Part shown: piece by piece, positions 1-7,636 of the stretch
Numbering within the stretch: position 1 is the first letter of the stretch
How the letters are laid out: each line of letters opens with the position of its first letter
Assembly: GCA_003501665.1 (NCBI GenBank)
Contig: DNOQ01000184.1
Location: 1 to 21,451, forward strand
Reading direction: 5' to 3'
From: Bacteroidales bacterium
GTDB lineage: Bacteria > Bacteroidota > Bacteroidia > Bacteroidales > VadinHA17
DNA: 21,451 nt
The notes under the pieces: generated by a model
The model's input: only the letters and a program-made list of their open reading frames with translations
Database searches by the model: none
Told to the model about the DNA's origin: nothing
Position numbers and translations under genes: made by a program

Positions 1-557
1 TCATCCATGCCTGCATGAAAAGCATCTGTTTCGAATACATCACAGATCTCGTCAACAAGGGCGAATACCACCTTATGAACATCAGGATGAAGCGGACAAT
101 AGCTCTTGCAGTATAAGCCGTCAGGATTCGGCCAGACATATTTTTCAGGCATTTTAACGTGAGGTGTTTCATCGAACTCCGGAAAATGTGTCAGCAGAGG
201 ATTTAGATTACCTGCCCACGACTGATGTCCCAGCAGGTTTATCTGAGGTATTATCCTGATTTTATTGTTTCTGCAGGCTTTTACAATCTTTTTCACCTCA
301 GCCTTTGTGAGAGCATCTTTGTCTCTTAATTGGGGGTAACTTTGATACCTGTAACCGTAATCCACCAGCAACAGCAAAGTATTCACCCCCCGTGTTGCAA
401 GTTCTTCATTTACGAATTTCAGGAACCGGTCAACCTGTCCGGTCGACGGAGCGTTAATACAGAATCCTTTCACGGGGAATAACGGATCAACGGTATTCTG
501 TGAGAACAAGGATACCGCCATTCCGAGAAGGAGGATAAAAGTGATAGATTTTTTCAT
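1..557 (-). CDS. GH20-like glycoside hydrolase, N-terminal part (cut by window edge)
   Basis: The reading frame opens at ATG 557-555 and runs off the left edge without a stop, giving about 185 residues. It starts with a Sec signal peptide (MKKSITFILLLGMAVSLFSQ, likely cleaved after SLFSQ). A (beta/alpha)8-type barrel start follows: a strand TLLLLVDYGY near residue 63, then VKKIVKAC and RIIPQINLLGHQSWAG. The visible part ends in FHAGMDE, which fits the H-x-G-x-D-E signature carrying the catalytic Asp-Glu pair of family 20 hexosaminidases and their relatives. The last codon is incomplete (GA). A secreted hydrolase acting on beta-linked amino sugars or similar glycans is inferred. It lies 139 bp downstream of the GH5 gene on the same strand, so both may be co-transcribed. 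A GH20-like protein of other specificity is the main alternative. Confidence 0.7.
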   Translation of the reverse strand, partial: MKKSITFILLLGMAVSLFSQNTVDPLFPVKGFCINAPSTGQVDRFLKFVNEELATRGVNTLLLLVDYGYRYQSYPQLRDKDALTKAEVKKIVKACRNNKIRIIPQINLLGHQSWAGNLNPLLTHFPEFDETPHVKMPEKYVWPNPDGLYCKSYCPLHPDVHKVVFALVDEICDVFETDAFHAGMD

Positions 558-696
558 ATTCTGTTGTTTTTGGTGTTTAGTATAATTAATTGTAAAACTG
601 GTACTTAATAAAGTTGGCAATATTATCTCATCGCTCATCATTCACCTCTCACCGCTTATTTTCAAGTTGGCAGTTGGCAAATACATACGCCAGAGG
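558..696. repeat. Intergenic spacer with heptamer-like Bacteroidota repeats
   Basis: This spacer between the GH5 stop and the GH20-like start contains AAAGTTGGCA (610-619), a CTCATCGCTCATCATTCACC-type run (about 627-655) and GGCAGTTGGCAA (669-680). The two GTTGGCA words recur inverted and in mirrored order at 5849-5879. These are degenerate CCAACTG/CATCGCT heptamer repeats of a type I associate with Bacteroidota intergenic regions. I see no ORF and no clear promoter. Confidence 0.6.
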
Positions 697-1782
697 TTAT
701 TTCTCCTTTCCTGCAACTATATTTAGATAAGGTTGCAGGGGTTTTCCCTGATTGTCGACTATGCCGAAAGCTCCCGACTTGTAGTTCCAGTTAGCATAAG
801 CAACACCATACTCTTCAAAAATTGAGATCATATCCTTATACCAGGCAAGTTTTGCGGCAGGAAAGAAGTCTCTGTATATGCCGAATTCCCCGCAATACAA
901 TGGCAGATTCAGTCTGGATGCAACCCTCAAAGGTTTTTCCATCATTTTTACGAGGGTATCACGGTTGTAAACACGCAAATGCTCGGGAAGTTTACTGTTA
1001 AGAACAATCTGACCGGGATAGTTCACTTCTCCATCAAAATCCTTAAGATTGGTCCATGAAGCCTTATAATGTGTAAGGAAAAAAGGCTCGTAGAAATGAT
1101 AGCTCAGAATTATGTTCGGGTCATTTTCAGGCACCTTCAACTCATCGAATGTTGTGGCAGACTGCCACCGGTTTGAGCCTACCACAATAATCCGTTCCGG
1201 TTCCCATTTTCTTATTGAATCCACTGTCCGGGAGAGCAGAATATTCCATTCTTCAGGATCGTCAGCCACCGGTTCGTTCATTGGTTCGTATGCAACCATA
1301 CCCAGAGGTCTTTCATGAATGAAATCGGAAAGATCTTTCCAGAGTGCAATGAACTGATCCTGTTCGGCAGGATCAGTCCAGAGTGGTTTCACATCTTCAT
1401 TGAAATGATGGGACCGCAGAATGTAAAGATCGATAATGACTCTCAGTCCGGTTTTCTGACACCAGTCAAGACAGTTGTTAAGAAGAATGAATGCATCTTC
1501 ATTACGTCTTCCGGATTCATCCCACATCTGCTCCTCATCTATAGGAAGCCGTATATGGTCAAATCCGCATGAGTCGATGAACATAACATCTTTTTCAAGG
1601 AAGAAGTTTTCACGCTCCTGCCCTCTTCTCTGGCTTTGTGACAGCCAGTGAGCAATATTGGTGCCTCTTACTATTTCAAATTTAGTGTAAGGAAATGAAT
1701 ACGATTCCTTCCTGCGGGTCTGGCATGAAATTAAAATACATACCACAAAAAATGCGATCAGAAGCTTTAAAAAATGTTTCAT
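697..1782 (-). CDS. GH5-family (cellulase-like) secreted lipoprotein
   Basis: This 361-residue protein is a retaining glycoside hydrolase of the cellulase superfamily. The N-terminus is a lipoprotein signal with lipobox LISC and Cys20 as lipidation site, so it should sit in the outer or inner membrane facing outwards. GH5 hallmarks appear in order: HIRLP with the conserved Arg78; a strand RVIIDLY near 114-120; YEPMNEP with acid/base Glu170; SYHFYEP with the conserved His229 and Tyr231; YCGEFG with nucleophile Glu299; and NWNYKSG with the substrate-stacking Trp332. Length is normal for a single GH5 module, and no carbohydrate-binding module is present. The exact subfamily (endoglucanase, mannanase or exo-glucosidase) cannot be told by eye. 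The GH20-like gene follows on the same strand, which suggests a glycan-use locus continuing to the left. No recognisable Shine-Dalgarno sequence precedes the ATG. Confidence 0.88.
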   Translation of the reverse strand: MKHFLKLLIAFFVVCILISCQTRRKESYSFPYTKFEIVRGTNIAHWLSQSQRRGQERENFFLEKDVMFIDSCGFDHIRLPIDEEQMWDESGRRNEDAFILLNNCLDWCQKTGLRVIIDLYILRSHHFNEDVKPLWTDPAEQDQFIALWKDLSDFIHERPLGMVAYEPMNEPVADDPEEWNILLSRTVDSIRKWEPERIIVVGSNRWQSATTFDELKVPENDPNIILSYHFYEPFFLTHYKASWTNLKDFDGEVNYPGQIVLNSKLPEHLRVYNRDTLVKMMEKPLRVASRLNLPLYCGEFGIYRDFFPAAKLAWYKDMISIFEEYGVAYANWNYKSGAFGIVDNQGKPLQPYLNIVAGKEK

Positions 1783-1926
1783 ATCGTGACAGATTTTACA
1801 GGTTTATCCGGTTTCAGGAAAGGATTACTTATCAATCCGATATAAATATATAAAATATAAGTGATTCCGCTATTCACTTTTCACTGATAATTTTAAAAAA
1901 TGAGTCCGGTTTATTCAAATAATATC

Positions 1927-1944
1927 TACGTAGTTAACTACGTA
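1927..1944. repeat. 18-bp perfect palindrome
   Basis: The sequence TACGTAGTTAACTACGTA is identical to its reverse complement over all 18 bases, centred between 1935 and 1936, and the flanking bases break the symmetry. It lies in the divergent intergenic region about 145 bp upstream of the GH5 start. A dimeric regulator operator is one possible role; with no loop it is unlikely to work as an RNA hairpin terminator. The function is inferred only. Confidence 0.6.
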
Positions 1945-1960
1945 TTTTAATAGGTTTATT

Positions 1961-2053
1961 AATAGCCCGGGGTCCACCCCGGGTACGTAATACCATTACA
2001 TTTCCTTAATCACAGAGAACCTGCCCTTCTATCCGGGCTATTGGAAGGTAATG
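1961..2053. repeat. Interleaved inverted repeats, REP-like element candidate
   Basis: AATAGCCCGG (1961-1970) is the exact reverse complement of CCGGGCTATT (2033-2042). Inside this pair, CATTACATTTCC (1994-2005) is complementary, with one mismatch and one bulge, to GGAAGGTAATG (2043-2053). The order is A-B-A'-B', the topology of a pseudoknot. A compact dyad CCCGGGGT / ACCCCGGG (1966-1973 / 1976-1983, 2-base spacer) overlaps the first arm. GC-rich palindromic words of this kind resemble REP elements of Bacteroidota, but no REP-associated transposase is in the window. Confidence 0.5.
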
Positions 2054-2201
2054 CTTCCGGCATTGTTCGGATGGGGGTTTTGTCAATTACCAGCTCCGGA
2101 GAGCCAGCCCCAAAAAGCGGAGAGTTGCCATCCAATTAATTTCCTTATTATCTATTTTTAATTATTTTTATCGTTTTTGAAATCATTCATGCCCGGTGAA
2201 T

Positions 2202-2522
2202 ATGAAAAATAAATTAAACTTCTCTGTTTCATCAATTAAAAAGACACTCAGCATTTGCAAAATCAATCGGTTGGGAATTGCTTTAATGGCCTTGGCAATA
2301 GTATCAGTATCAGCCAGCCATAAACTTAACGCCCAGAAAATATCCCGCGATCTTAATGTCGGTCTTCTCATTAAACAGGCTGGTTACGTTCCCCAGGCCG
2401 GACTTGGTGGCACGGCTTCCGACCAACATGACATCGGTAACGGTAACTGGCAGATCTCCGAATACTGTATTCCAATGGTTGCATATACATTATTGTTAAT
2501 GGCAGAAATTAGCATTAAATGA
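2202..2522 (+). CDS. Small secreted hypothetical protein, translationally coupled to the next gene
   Basis: About 106 residues from ATG 2202; a GTG two codons upstream at 2196 is possible but the ATG is more likely. The N-terminus has a long basic n-region, then a hydrophobic stretch LGIALMALAIVSVSAS and a plausible cleavage site after KLNAQ. The mature part is only about 60 residues (KISRDLNVGLLIKQAGYVPQ and onwards) and matches no family I recognise. Its stop overlaps the start of the following FG-GAP gene as ATGA (2519-2522), a classic coupling arrangement that argues for real translation. The final residues (AYTLLLMAEISIK) look unlike a folded secreted domain, so this could be a truncated or frame-disrupted remnant of a larger gene whose expression signals now serve the downstream gene. 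Confidence 0.45.
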   Translation: MKNKLNFSVSSIKKTLSICKINRLGIALMALAIVSVSASHKLNAQKISRDLNVGLLIKQAGYVPQAGLGGTASDQHDIGNGNWQISEYCIPMVAYTLLLMAEISIK

Positions 2523-5500
2523 GTAAAAAGGTGATCACCGGATATTCCTGTAAAAATATTTTCAGGAAAGCATTCACCCTCTCTCTGGCATTAATGATTA
2601 TCCTCTCATCATACGGTCAGGGATTTAAGCTCTTTGAACCTGTTCGTCCCGGGAAATCGGGTATACGGTTCATTAATACAATAACCGAAGCAATGGATTA
2701 CAATGCACTTACCCATGAAAACATGTATAACGGAGGAGGAGTGGCCGTCGGTGATATAAACAATGACGGTCTGGATGATATCTATTTCGTCTCAAACATG
2801 CGATTCAACAAACTATACCTCAACCAGGGAAACCTTAAGTTTAAAGATATTACATCAGTCGCAGGTGTAGGGGGAAGAGAAGGGTGGAAGACGGGTGTTA
2901 CAATGGTGGATATTAACAATGATGGTCTTCTTGATATCTATGTATGCTATTGCGGTAAAGGACCCGCGGATAACAGAAGAAACCAGCTTTTCATCAATAA
3001 AGGCAACCTGAAATTTGAAGAAAAGGCAAAGGATTACGGACTGGATGATCCCACCTATTCAACACTCGGAGCATTTTTCGATTATGACCTCGACGGTGAT
3101 CTCGACATGTTCCTGCTGGCAACCAATGTGAAGGTTATACGCGGACTGGAATTTGAGCAGGCAAGGGTTACCAGTGATCCCTACGCGGGTGATAAGCTTT
3201 TCAGGAACGACGGAGAACGCTTTGTGGATGTTACGGAACAGGCCTGTATTATTTCCAACGGTCTCGGCTACGGCCTGGGAGTGGCTATTTCGGATCTCAA
3301 CAAGGACGGATGGCCTGATATCTATATAACTAATGATTATATAGAGCCTGATTATCTCTACATCAATAATAAGGATGGGACATTTACCAACAGGCTTACC
3401 GAGCAGATCCTTCATATTTCCCAGTCGGCAATGGGAAATGAGATAAATGATTTCAACAACGACGGATGGCCCGATATTTTTACTGCAGATATGCTTCCTC
3501 CCGATAACAGAAGGATCAAGCTACTTTACGGCCCGGAGAATTATCTCGAATATGCTCTGATGGTAATGGAAGGTTTTTATCACTCAAGCATGCGTAATAT
3601 GTTGCAGATCAATAATCAGAACGGTACATTCAGCGAGATCGGACAGCTTGCGGGAGTCTCAAATACCGACTGGAGCTGGGCTCCTCCCTTTGCCGATTTT
3701 GACAATGACGGCTGGAAAGATCTCTTTGTCACCAACGGCTATTTCCGGGATTATACCGATCGCGATTTCCTGAAATTTAAATTTGATTACTATGCCCAAA
3801 AAGGCGAAGCAAGGACGCAGGCTGATACTTTTTATCTTGTCAGTTTCATGAAATCAACACCTGTCCATAACCATATTTTCAGGAACAATAAAGACCTGAC
3901 CTTTACCGATAAAAGCATAGAATGGGGTTTTGGGAAGAGAGTATTTTCAAACGGCACCGCATGGTCGGATCTTGACCTCGACGGAGATCTTGATCTTGTT
4001 GTCAGTAATCAGAATGAAACAGCCCTGATTTTCAGAAATATGATCCGCGAATCGGATCAGCCGGCAAATTATCTGAGTATAAAATTAAATGGTGAAGGGA
4101 AGAATAGCCGCGGATTGTGCAGTAAAGTTTACGTTTATGCCCGTGAAGGATTACAATTTCAGGAGCAGATGCCATCCCGGGGATACCAGTCGTGCGTAAG
4201 TACAACACTCCTTTTCGGTCTTGCAGATGCAGAAACCGCAGATTCGGTAAAAGTAGAATGGCCCGGCGGAAAAATGTCAGTATTGAAAGATGTAAAAGCA
4301 AACCAGATAATTGAAATCAGTCAATCCGAAGCCTGCGGTAAGGTCATATCCGAAACACCCGGACCTGCAATTTTTAACCTCATAGAATCACCGGTCCAAT
4401 ACGAACATATTGAATTTGGCACGAATGATTTCAGCCGTCAGCCCTTACTCACATATATGCCGTCAATCTGCGGTCCGGTTATGGCATCAGCTGATGTTGA
4501 CGGCGATAACCTTGAAGATATTTACGTAGGGGGTGTGAAGGAAAATCCCGGAAAACTGTTTCTGCAATCACCCGATGGTACTTTCAGGATCTCATCCGGT
4601 TTTGTATTTGCTCCTGATGTATTCTGTACCGATTCTGATGCATTATTTTTTGATGCCGACGGTGACGGTGACCAGGACCTTTATGTGGTGAGCGGCGGAT
4701 ATCATGATTATGGCAGGGGGAACAAGGCTCTGCAGGACAGATTGTATATAAACAACGGAAAAGGCCAGTTTACCAGGACCGTTGACAGATTTCCGGAAAC
4801 ACTTATATCAAAATCGTGTGTTGCTGCAGCTGATATCGACGGAGATGGTGACCTGGACCTGTTTGTTGGCGGCAGATTAATGCCGGGCAATTATCCGGAA
4901 CCTCAGCAAAGCCTTCTTCTGCTGAATGATGGTTCAGGCCGCTTTTCAGATGCTGCTGCCGAAATGATCCCGGATCTTGCATCAGGAGGAATGATAACCG
5001 ATGCCGGATGGGCCGACCTGAATAATGACAACCGGCCCGATCTTATCATTGCCGGTGAATTCATGCCGATAAGGATCTTCCTCAATCAGGAAGGGAAAAT
5101 TTTCAGGGAAGCTACTGATGCTTTTTTTGAGAAATCCGAAGGTGGTTTCTGGAATAAAATTCTGATGACCGATCTGGATAACGATGGTGATATGGACATT
5201 GTAGCCGGAAATTTCGGTACCAACTCCCAGATAAAAGGATCCGAAAAGGAACCTGTTACAATGACTTTCAGGGATTTTGACAATAACGGCTCCGTTGATC
5301 CGATTCTGTCGTATTATATTGACAGGATCTCTTACCCGTTCCCCAGCCGTAATGAACTCCTGACACAGATGAATACAATGCGCAGGAAATTTCCCGATTA
5401 TTCCTCCTATGCCAATGCAAAGCTTTCGGATCTGTTTTCAGCCGAGGAACTGAAATCAGCAACGGTTCTGACTGCCACTGAATTACGAACAGTCCTCTAC

Positions 5501-5848
5501 ATCAATAAGGGTAATAAATTTGAAAAGAGGCTTTTACCGATCCAGGCCCAGTTTGCACCTGTGCATGCCATTGAAATCCTCGATTACAACAATGACGGTA
5601 ACAAGGACATGATACTTGCAGGGAACCAAAACGCAATGTGTGTGCGGCTGGGAGTAATGGATGCCAATTACGGACAATTATATGAGGGAGACGGTAAAGG
5701 AAATTTCAGATATGTGCCCCAGACCGAATCCGGATTTATTATTGTTGGTGATGTAAGATCATTGAAGACAATGACCATCCGGGATACACTCCATCTCTTT
5801 GTCGGAGTCAATAATTACGGTGTTGCAACATACGTATTAAACCAGTAA
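2519..5848 (+). CDS. Double seven-bladed FG-GAP propeller protein with central ASPIC/UnbV domain
   Basis: A secreted protein of 1109 residues with a signal peptide ending near SSYGQ (residue 34). The first FG-GAP/VCBS propeller has seven calcium loops of the DxNxDGxxD type (near residues 79, 130, 190, 259, 311, 395 and 485). An ASPIC/UnbV domain follows at about 526-600, with the typical VKVEWPGGK and NQIIEI motifs. A second propeller has seven further loops (near 658, 711, 771, 833, 884, 919 and 1021), one with Asn for Gly (DVDGDNLED). The fold resembles integrin-alpha and CRTAC1 propellers, which bind calcium and proteins or glycans; no enzymatic residues are evident. I see no C-terminal sorting domain. 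The gene starts inside the stop of the small ORF and converges on the minus-strand CRTAC1 gene ending at 5945. Domain calls are secure; the biological role is not known. Confidence 0.9.
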   Translation: MSKKVITGYSCKNIFRKAFTLSLALMIILSSYGQGFKLFEPVRPGKSGIRFINTITEAMDYNALTHENMYNGGGVAVGDINNDGLDDIYFVSNMRFNKLYLNQGNLKFKDITSVAGVGGREGWKTGVTMVDINNDGLLDIYVCYCGKGPADNRRNQLFINKGNLKFEEKAKDYGLDDPTYSTLGAFFDYDLDGDLDMFLLATNVKVIRGLEFEQARVTSDPYAGDKLFRNDGERFVDVTEQACIISNGLGYGLGVAISDLNKDGWPDIYITNDYIEPDYLYINNKDGTFTNRLTEQILHISQSAMGNEINDFNNDGWPDIFTADMLPPDNRRIKLLYGPENYLEYALMVMEGFYHSSMRNMLQINNQNGTFSEIGQLAGVSNTDWSWAPPFADFDNDGWKDLFVTNGYFRDYTDRDFLKFKFDYYAQKGEARTQADTFYLVSFMKSTPVHNHIFRNNKDLTFTDKSIEWGFGKRVFSNGTAWSDLDLDGDLDLVVSNQNETALIFRNMIRESDQPANYLSIKLNGEGKNSRGLCSKVYVYAREGLQFQEQMPSRGYQSCVSTTLLFGLADAETADSVKVEWPGGKMSVLKDVKANQIIEISQSEACGKVISETPGPAIFNLIESPVQYEHIEFGTNDFSRQPLLTYMPSICGPVMASADVDGDNLEDIYVGGVKENPGKLFLQSPDGTFRISSGFVFAPDVFCTDSDALFFDADGDGDQDLYVVSGGYHDYGRGNKALQDRLYINNGKGQFTRTVDRFPETLISKSCVAAADIDGDGDLDLFVGGRLMPGNYPEPQQSLLLLNDGSGRFSDAAAEMIPDLASGGMITDAGWADLNNDNRPDLIIAGEFMPIRIFLNQEGKIFREATDAFFEKSEGGFWNKILMTDLDNDGDMDIVAGNFGTNSQIKGSEKEPVTMTFRDFDNNGSVDPILSYYIDRISYPFPSRNELLTQMNTMRRKFPDYSSYANAKLSDLFSAEELKSATVLTATELRTVLYINKGNKFEKRLLPIQAQFAPVHAIEILDYNNDGNKDMILAGNQNAMCVRLGVMDANYGQLYEGDGKGNFRYVPQTESGFIIVGDVRSLKTMTIRDTLHLFVGVNNYGVATYVLNQ

Positions 5849-5944
5849 TTGCCAACTGCCTGTTGCCACTGCCAACTTTGTCCTCCGTAGCCTTCTTTGA
5901 CCTCCGTAGCCCAAGCGAAGGAGGTGGCAAAGGAGGACTGGCAA
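5849..5944. terminator. Repeat-rich convergent intergenic spacer, probable bidirectional terminator
   Basis: The spacer between the two converging stops carries TTGCCAACTGCC (5849-5860), TGCCAACTTT (5870-5879), an 11-bp direct repeat CCTCCGTAGCC (5882-5892 and 5901-5911, period 19) and complementary arms GTCCTCC / GGAGGAC (5880-5886 / 5932-5938). TTGCCAC / GTGGCAA (5863-5869 / 5924-5930) can also pair. Several alternative stems are possible, and their position between converging genes suggests transcript termination in both directions. No T-tract follows, so an intrinsic terminator of classical form is not shown. Confidence 0.45.
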
Positions 5945-7606
5945 CTATTCCCTGATACCCTCCCCCTGTACAATAGTAATGTAACGGTCTGCACTGATGT
6001 CCTTATAAACCTCATTAACACCATCCGACCATTCAATTTCAAGCAGGTCGATCTTTTTATTCCTGCCCAGACCGATATGCAGCCTGGGATCGTTATTTGA
6101 CAGATATCCGGTGGTCCATTGATTGACAAGATGTTGCTTCATCTCCCCTGCAGTCACTATCACTTTTGCACTTATGGCAGGTGCCGGTCCCCTGGGGCTC
6201 CTGAGGGTGACACCAAGCCAGTGGTTCCTGTTGCCTCCATCGTTCCGGAGCAATGCAGCAGTTGCTTCGAGATCCACATGAGAGATAATTATATCAAGAT
6301 CACCATCATTATCATAATCCCATACCGCCATTCCCCTTGCCGAACGTTTCTTTCTGAAATATTCTCCGTGTTCCATACCTACATCGGTGAAATGTCCCTT
6401 ACCGTCATTTTCGAGTAATACCTGATATTGAAGTATTAATTCTTCAGCTGTTCCGTTGGCGGCAAATATATCGAGGTCGCCATCGTTGTCATAGTCAAAC
6501 AGAGCTGTTGCCCATGTACCCTTACCTGCCAGGGGAATTTCAATTCCGCTTGAACGGGTGACATCCTGAAAATATCCGTTACCTGTATTACGGTAAAGGG
6601 CTCCGTATTCCAGGTCGGATACAAGTATATCGATCAAACCATCACCATCAATATCCCCGATAGTTCCGTGCATGGAACCTGATCCGACACCCTTGCTGTT
6701 GGATGCCACTCCGATGGGAATCGCAATATCCTCATATTTTCCGTCAATGAGCTTGAACATATAATTGAAATGATGGTCGTTAGCCTGATATATTTCAAGT
6801 GTCCCGTCATTATCAAAATCAAACACAACAAGACCCATACATTTGGAATCGGGATAGAAAAGGTTCATTTCTGCGGTTACATCCCTGAAGGTTCCGTCAG
6901 GCTGATGTTCATAGAGCATTGACGCCTGCCCCCTGTACTGGGTTGGATGAGGCATTATTTCTGGAGAAGCGGGAGACACAACTGCTTTGTCAAATCCAAG
7001 GAAATTACCGACCATTGCATCGATAAGATAATCTCCGTTATAATCCCAGTAAATGACTCCTATGCTCCATTTGGTGAAACCATTCAGTTTATCAGGGCCT
7101 CTGAGCCGCACAAGATCGGTTATATCAGTAAAAGTTCCGTTGCCATTATTCCGGTAGAAAACATTCGGACCGTAATTCAGCAGGTAAAGATCCTCATCCC
7201 CGTCATTATCATAATCGATGGCGCCTGCAGCCATGCTCCAGTTGATATCATACACACCTGCCTCCCTTGTAACATCGGTAAATGTTCCGTCGCCGTTGTT
7301 TCTGTAGAGGTTATCGGGAGTATCTTTAAACACAAGTCCGTCATCACTTGAAATCCCTTCGAGGTATGTACCATTCATCATGAACAGGTCCATAAGACCA
7401 TCATTATTGTAATCAAAAACCGTTACTCCCGAACCGCTGCTTTCAATTATATTTTCATAATGATAGTCCCCGAAATTATACCTGAAATCTATACCTGCTC
7501 TGTCTGTTACGTCTGTAAACTTTGTTTTTCTTCCACATGAAACAAATAGGAACTGAATGGACACCAAAATAATTGTGCCGGTAAGAAAAGCTTTTGAAAT
7601 CCTCAT
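5945..7606 (-). CDS. CRTAC1-like lipoprotein: FG-GAP propeller plus ASPIC/UnbV (distal paralogue)
   Basis: This 553-residue predicted lipoprotein has lipobox LFVSC, with lipidation at Cys24. The mature protein opens with the FTDVT-x-AGI-xF motif common at the front of CRTAC1-like proteins. Seven calcium loops follow (first at 65-73), fitting one closed seven-bladed propeller. The third loop (DYNGDYLID) has Tyr in place of the central Gly, and the fourth (DFDNDGTLE) ends in Glu. The C-terminal 95 residues are an ASPIC/UnbV domain with TTGYLSNNDPRLHIGLG and LLEIEWSDG. It is clearly paralogous to the protein encoded at 19411-21084, sharing order, length and motifs. It lies 30 bp downstream of the TPR-propeller gene and is the last gene of the run. 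The role is unknown; surface binding or scaffolding is inferred from the fold. Confidence 0.9.
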   Translation of the reverse strand: MRISKAFLTGTIILVSIQFLFVSCGRKTKFTDVTDRAGIDFRYNFGDYHYENIIESSGSGVTVFDYNNDGLMDLFMMNGTYLEGISSDDGLVFKDTPDNLYRNNGDGTFTDVTREAGVYDINWSMAAGAIDYDNDGDEDLYLLNYGPNVFYRNNGNGTFTDITDLVRLRGPDKLNGFTKWSIGVIYWDYNGDYLIDAMVGNFLGFDKAVVSPASPEIMPHPTQYRGQASMLYEHQPDGTFRDVTAEMNLFYPDSKCMGLVVFDFDNDGTLEIYQANDHHFNYMFKLIDGKYEDIAIPIGVASNSKGVGSGSMHGTIGDIDGDGLIDILVSDLEYGALYRNTGNGYFQDVTRSSGIEIPLAGKGTWATALFDYDNDGDLDIFAANGTAEELILQYQVLLENDGKGHFTDVGMEHGEYFRKKRSARGMAVWDYDNDGDLDIIISHVDLEATAALLRNDGGNRNHWLGVTLRSPRGPAPAISAKVIVTAGEMKQHLVNQWTTGYLSNNDPRLHIGLGRNKKIDLLEIEWSDGVNEVYKDISADRYITIVQGEGIRE

Positions 7607-7636
7607 ATTTTAAATGGATAATCGCGACTGTCACTA

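Larger units (their letters stand above)
1783..2201. other. Divergent non-coding region with palindrome and interleaved inverted repeats
   Basis: This 419-bp region separates the divergent GH5 (minus) and small secreted ORF (plus) genes and holds no supported gene. It contains an AT-rich stretch (about 1840-1920), an 18-bp perfect palindrome (1927-1944), a GC-rich dyad (1966-1983), a repeat pair in A-B-A'-B' order (1961-2053) and the palindrome CTCCGGAG (2094-2101). Both divergent promoters should lie here, but I find no exact match to the Bacteroidota TTTG / TAnnTTTG promoter on either strand. Confidence 0.6.

Noticed and set aside
1783..2201. Riboswitch in the leader of the plus-strand genes
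   Set aside because: Dyads and an interleaved repeat are present, but I recognise no conserved riboswitch core; kept only as a repeat observation.
6119..7351. Long open frames on the plus strand opposite the CRTAC1 gene (for example 6947-7351)
   Set aside because: They are antisense shadows of a gene with strong domain support; their products show low-complexity Ile/Val runs from the reverse of the calcium-loop codons and no signal or domain.
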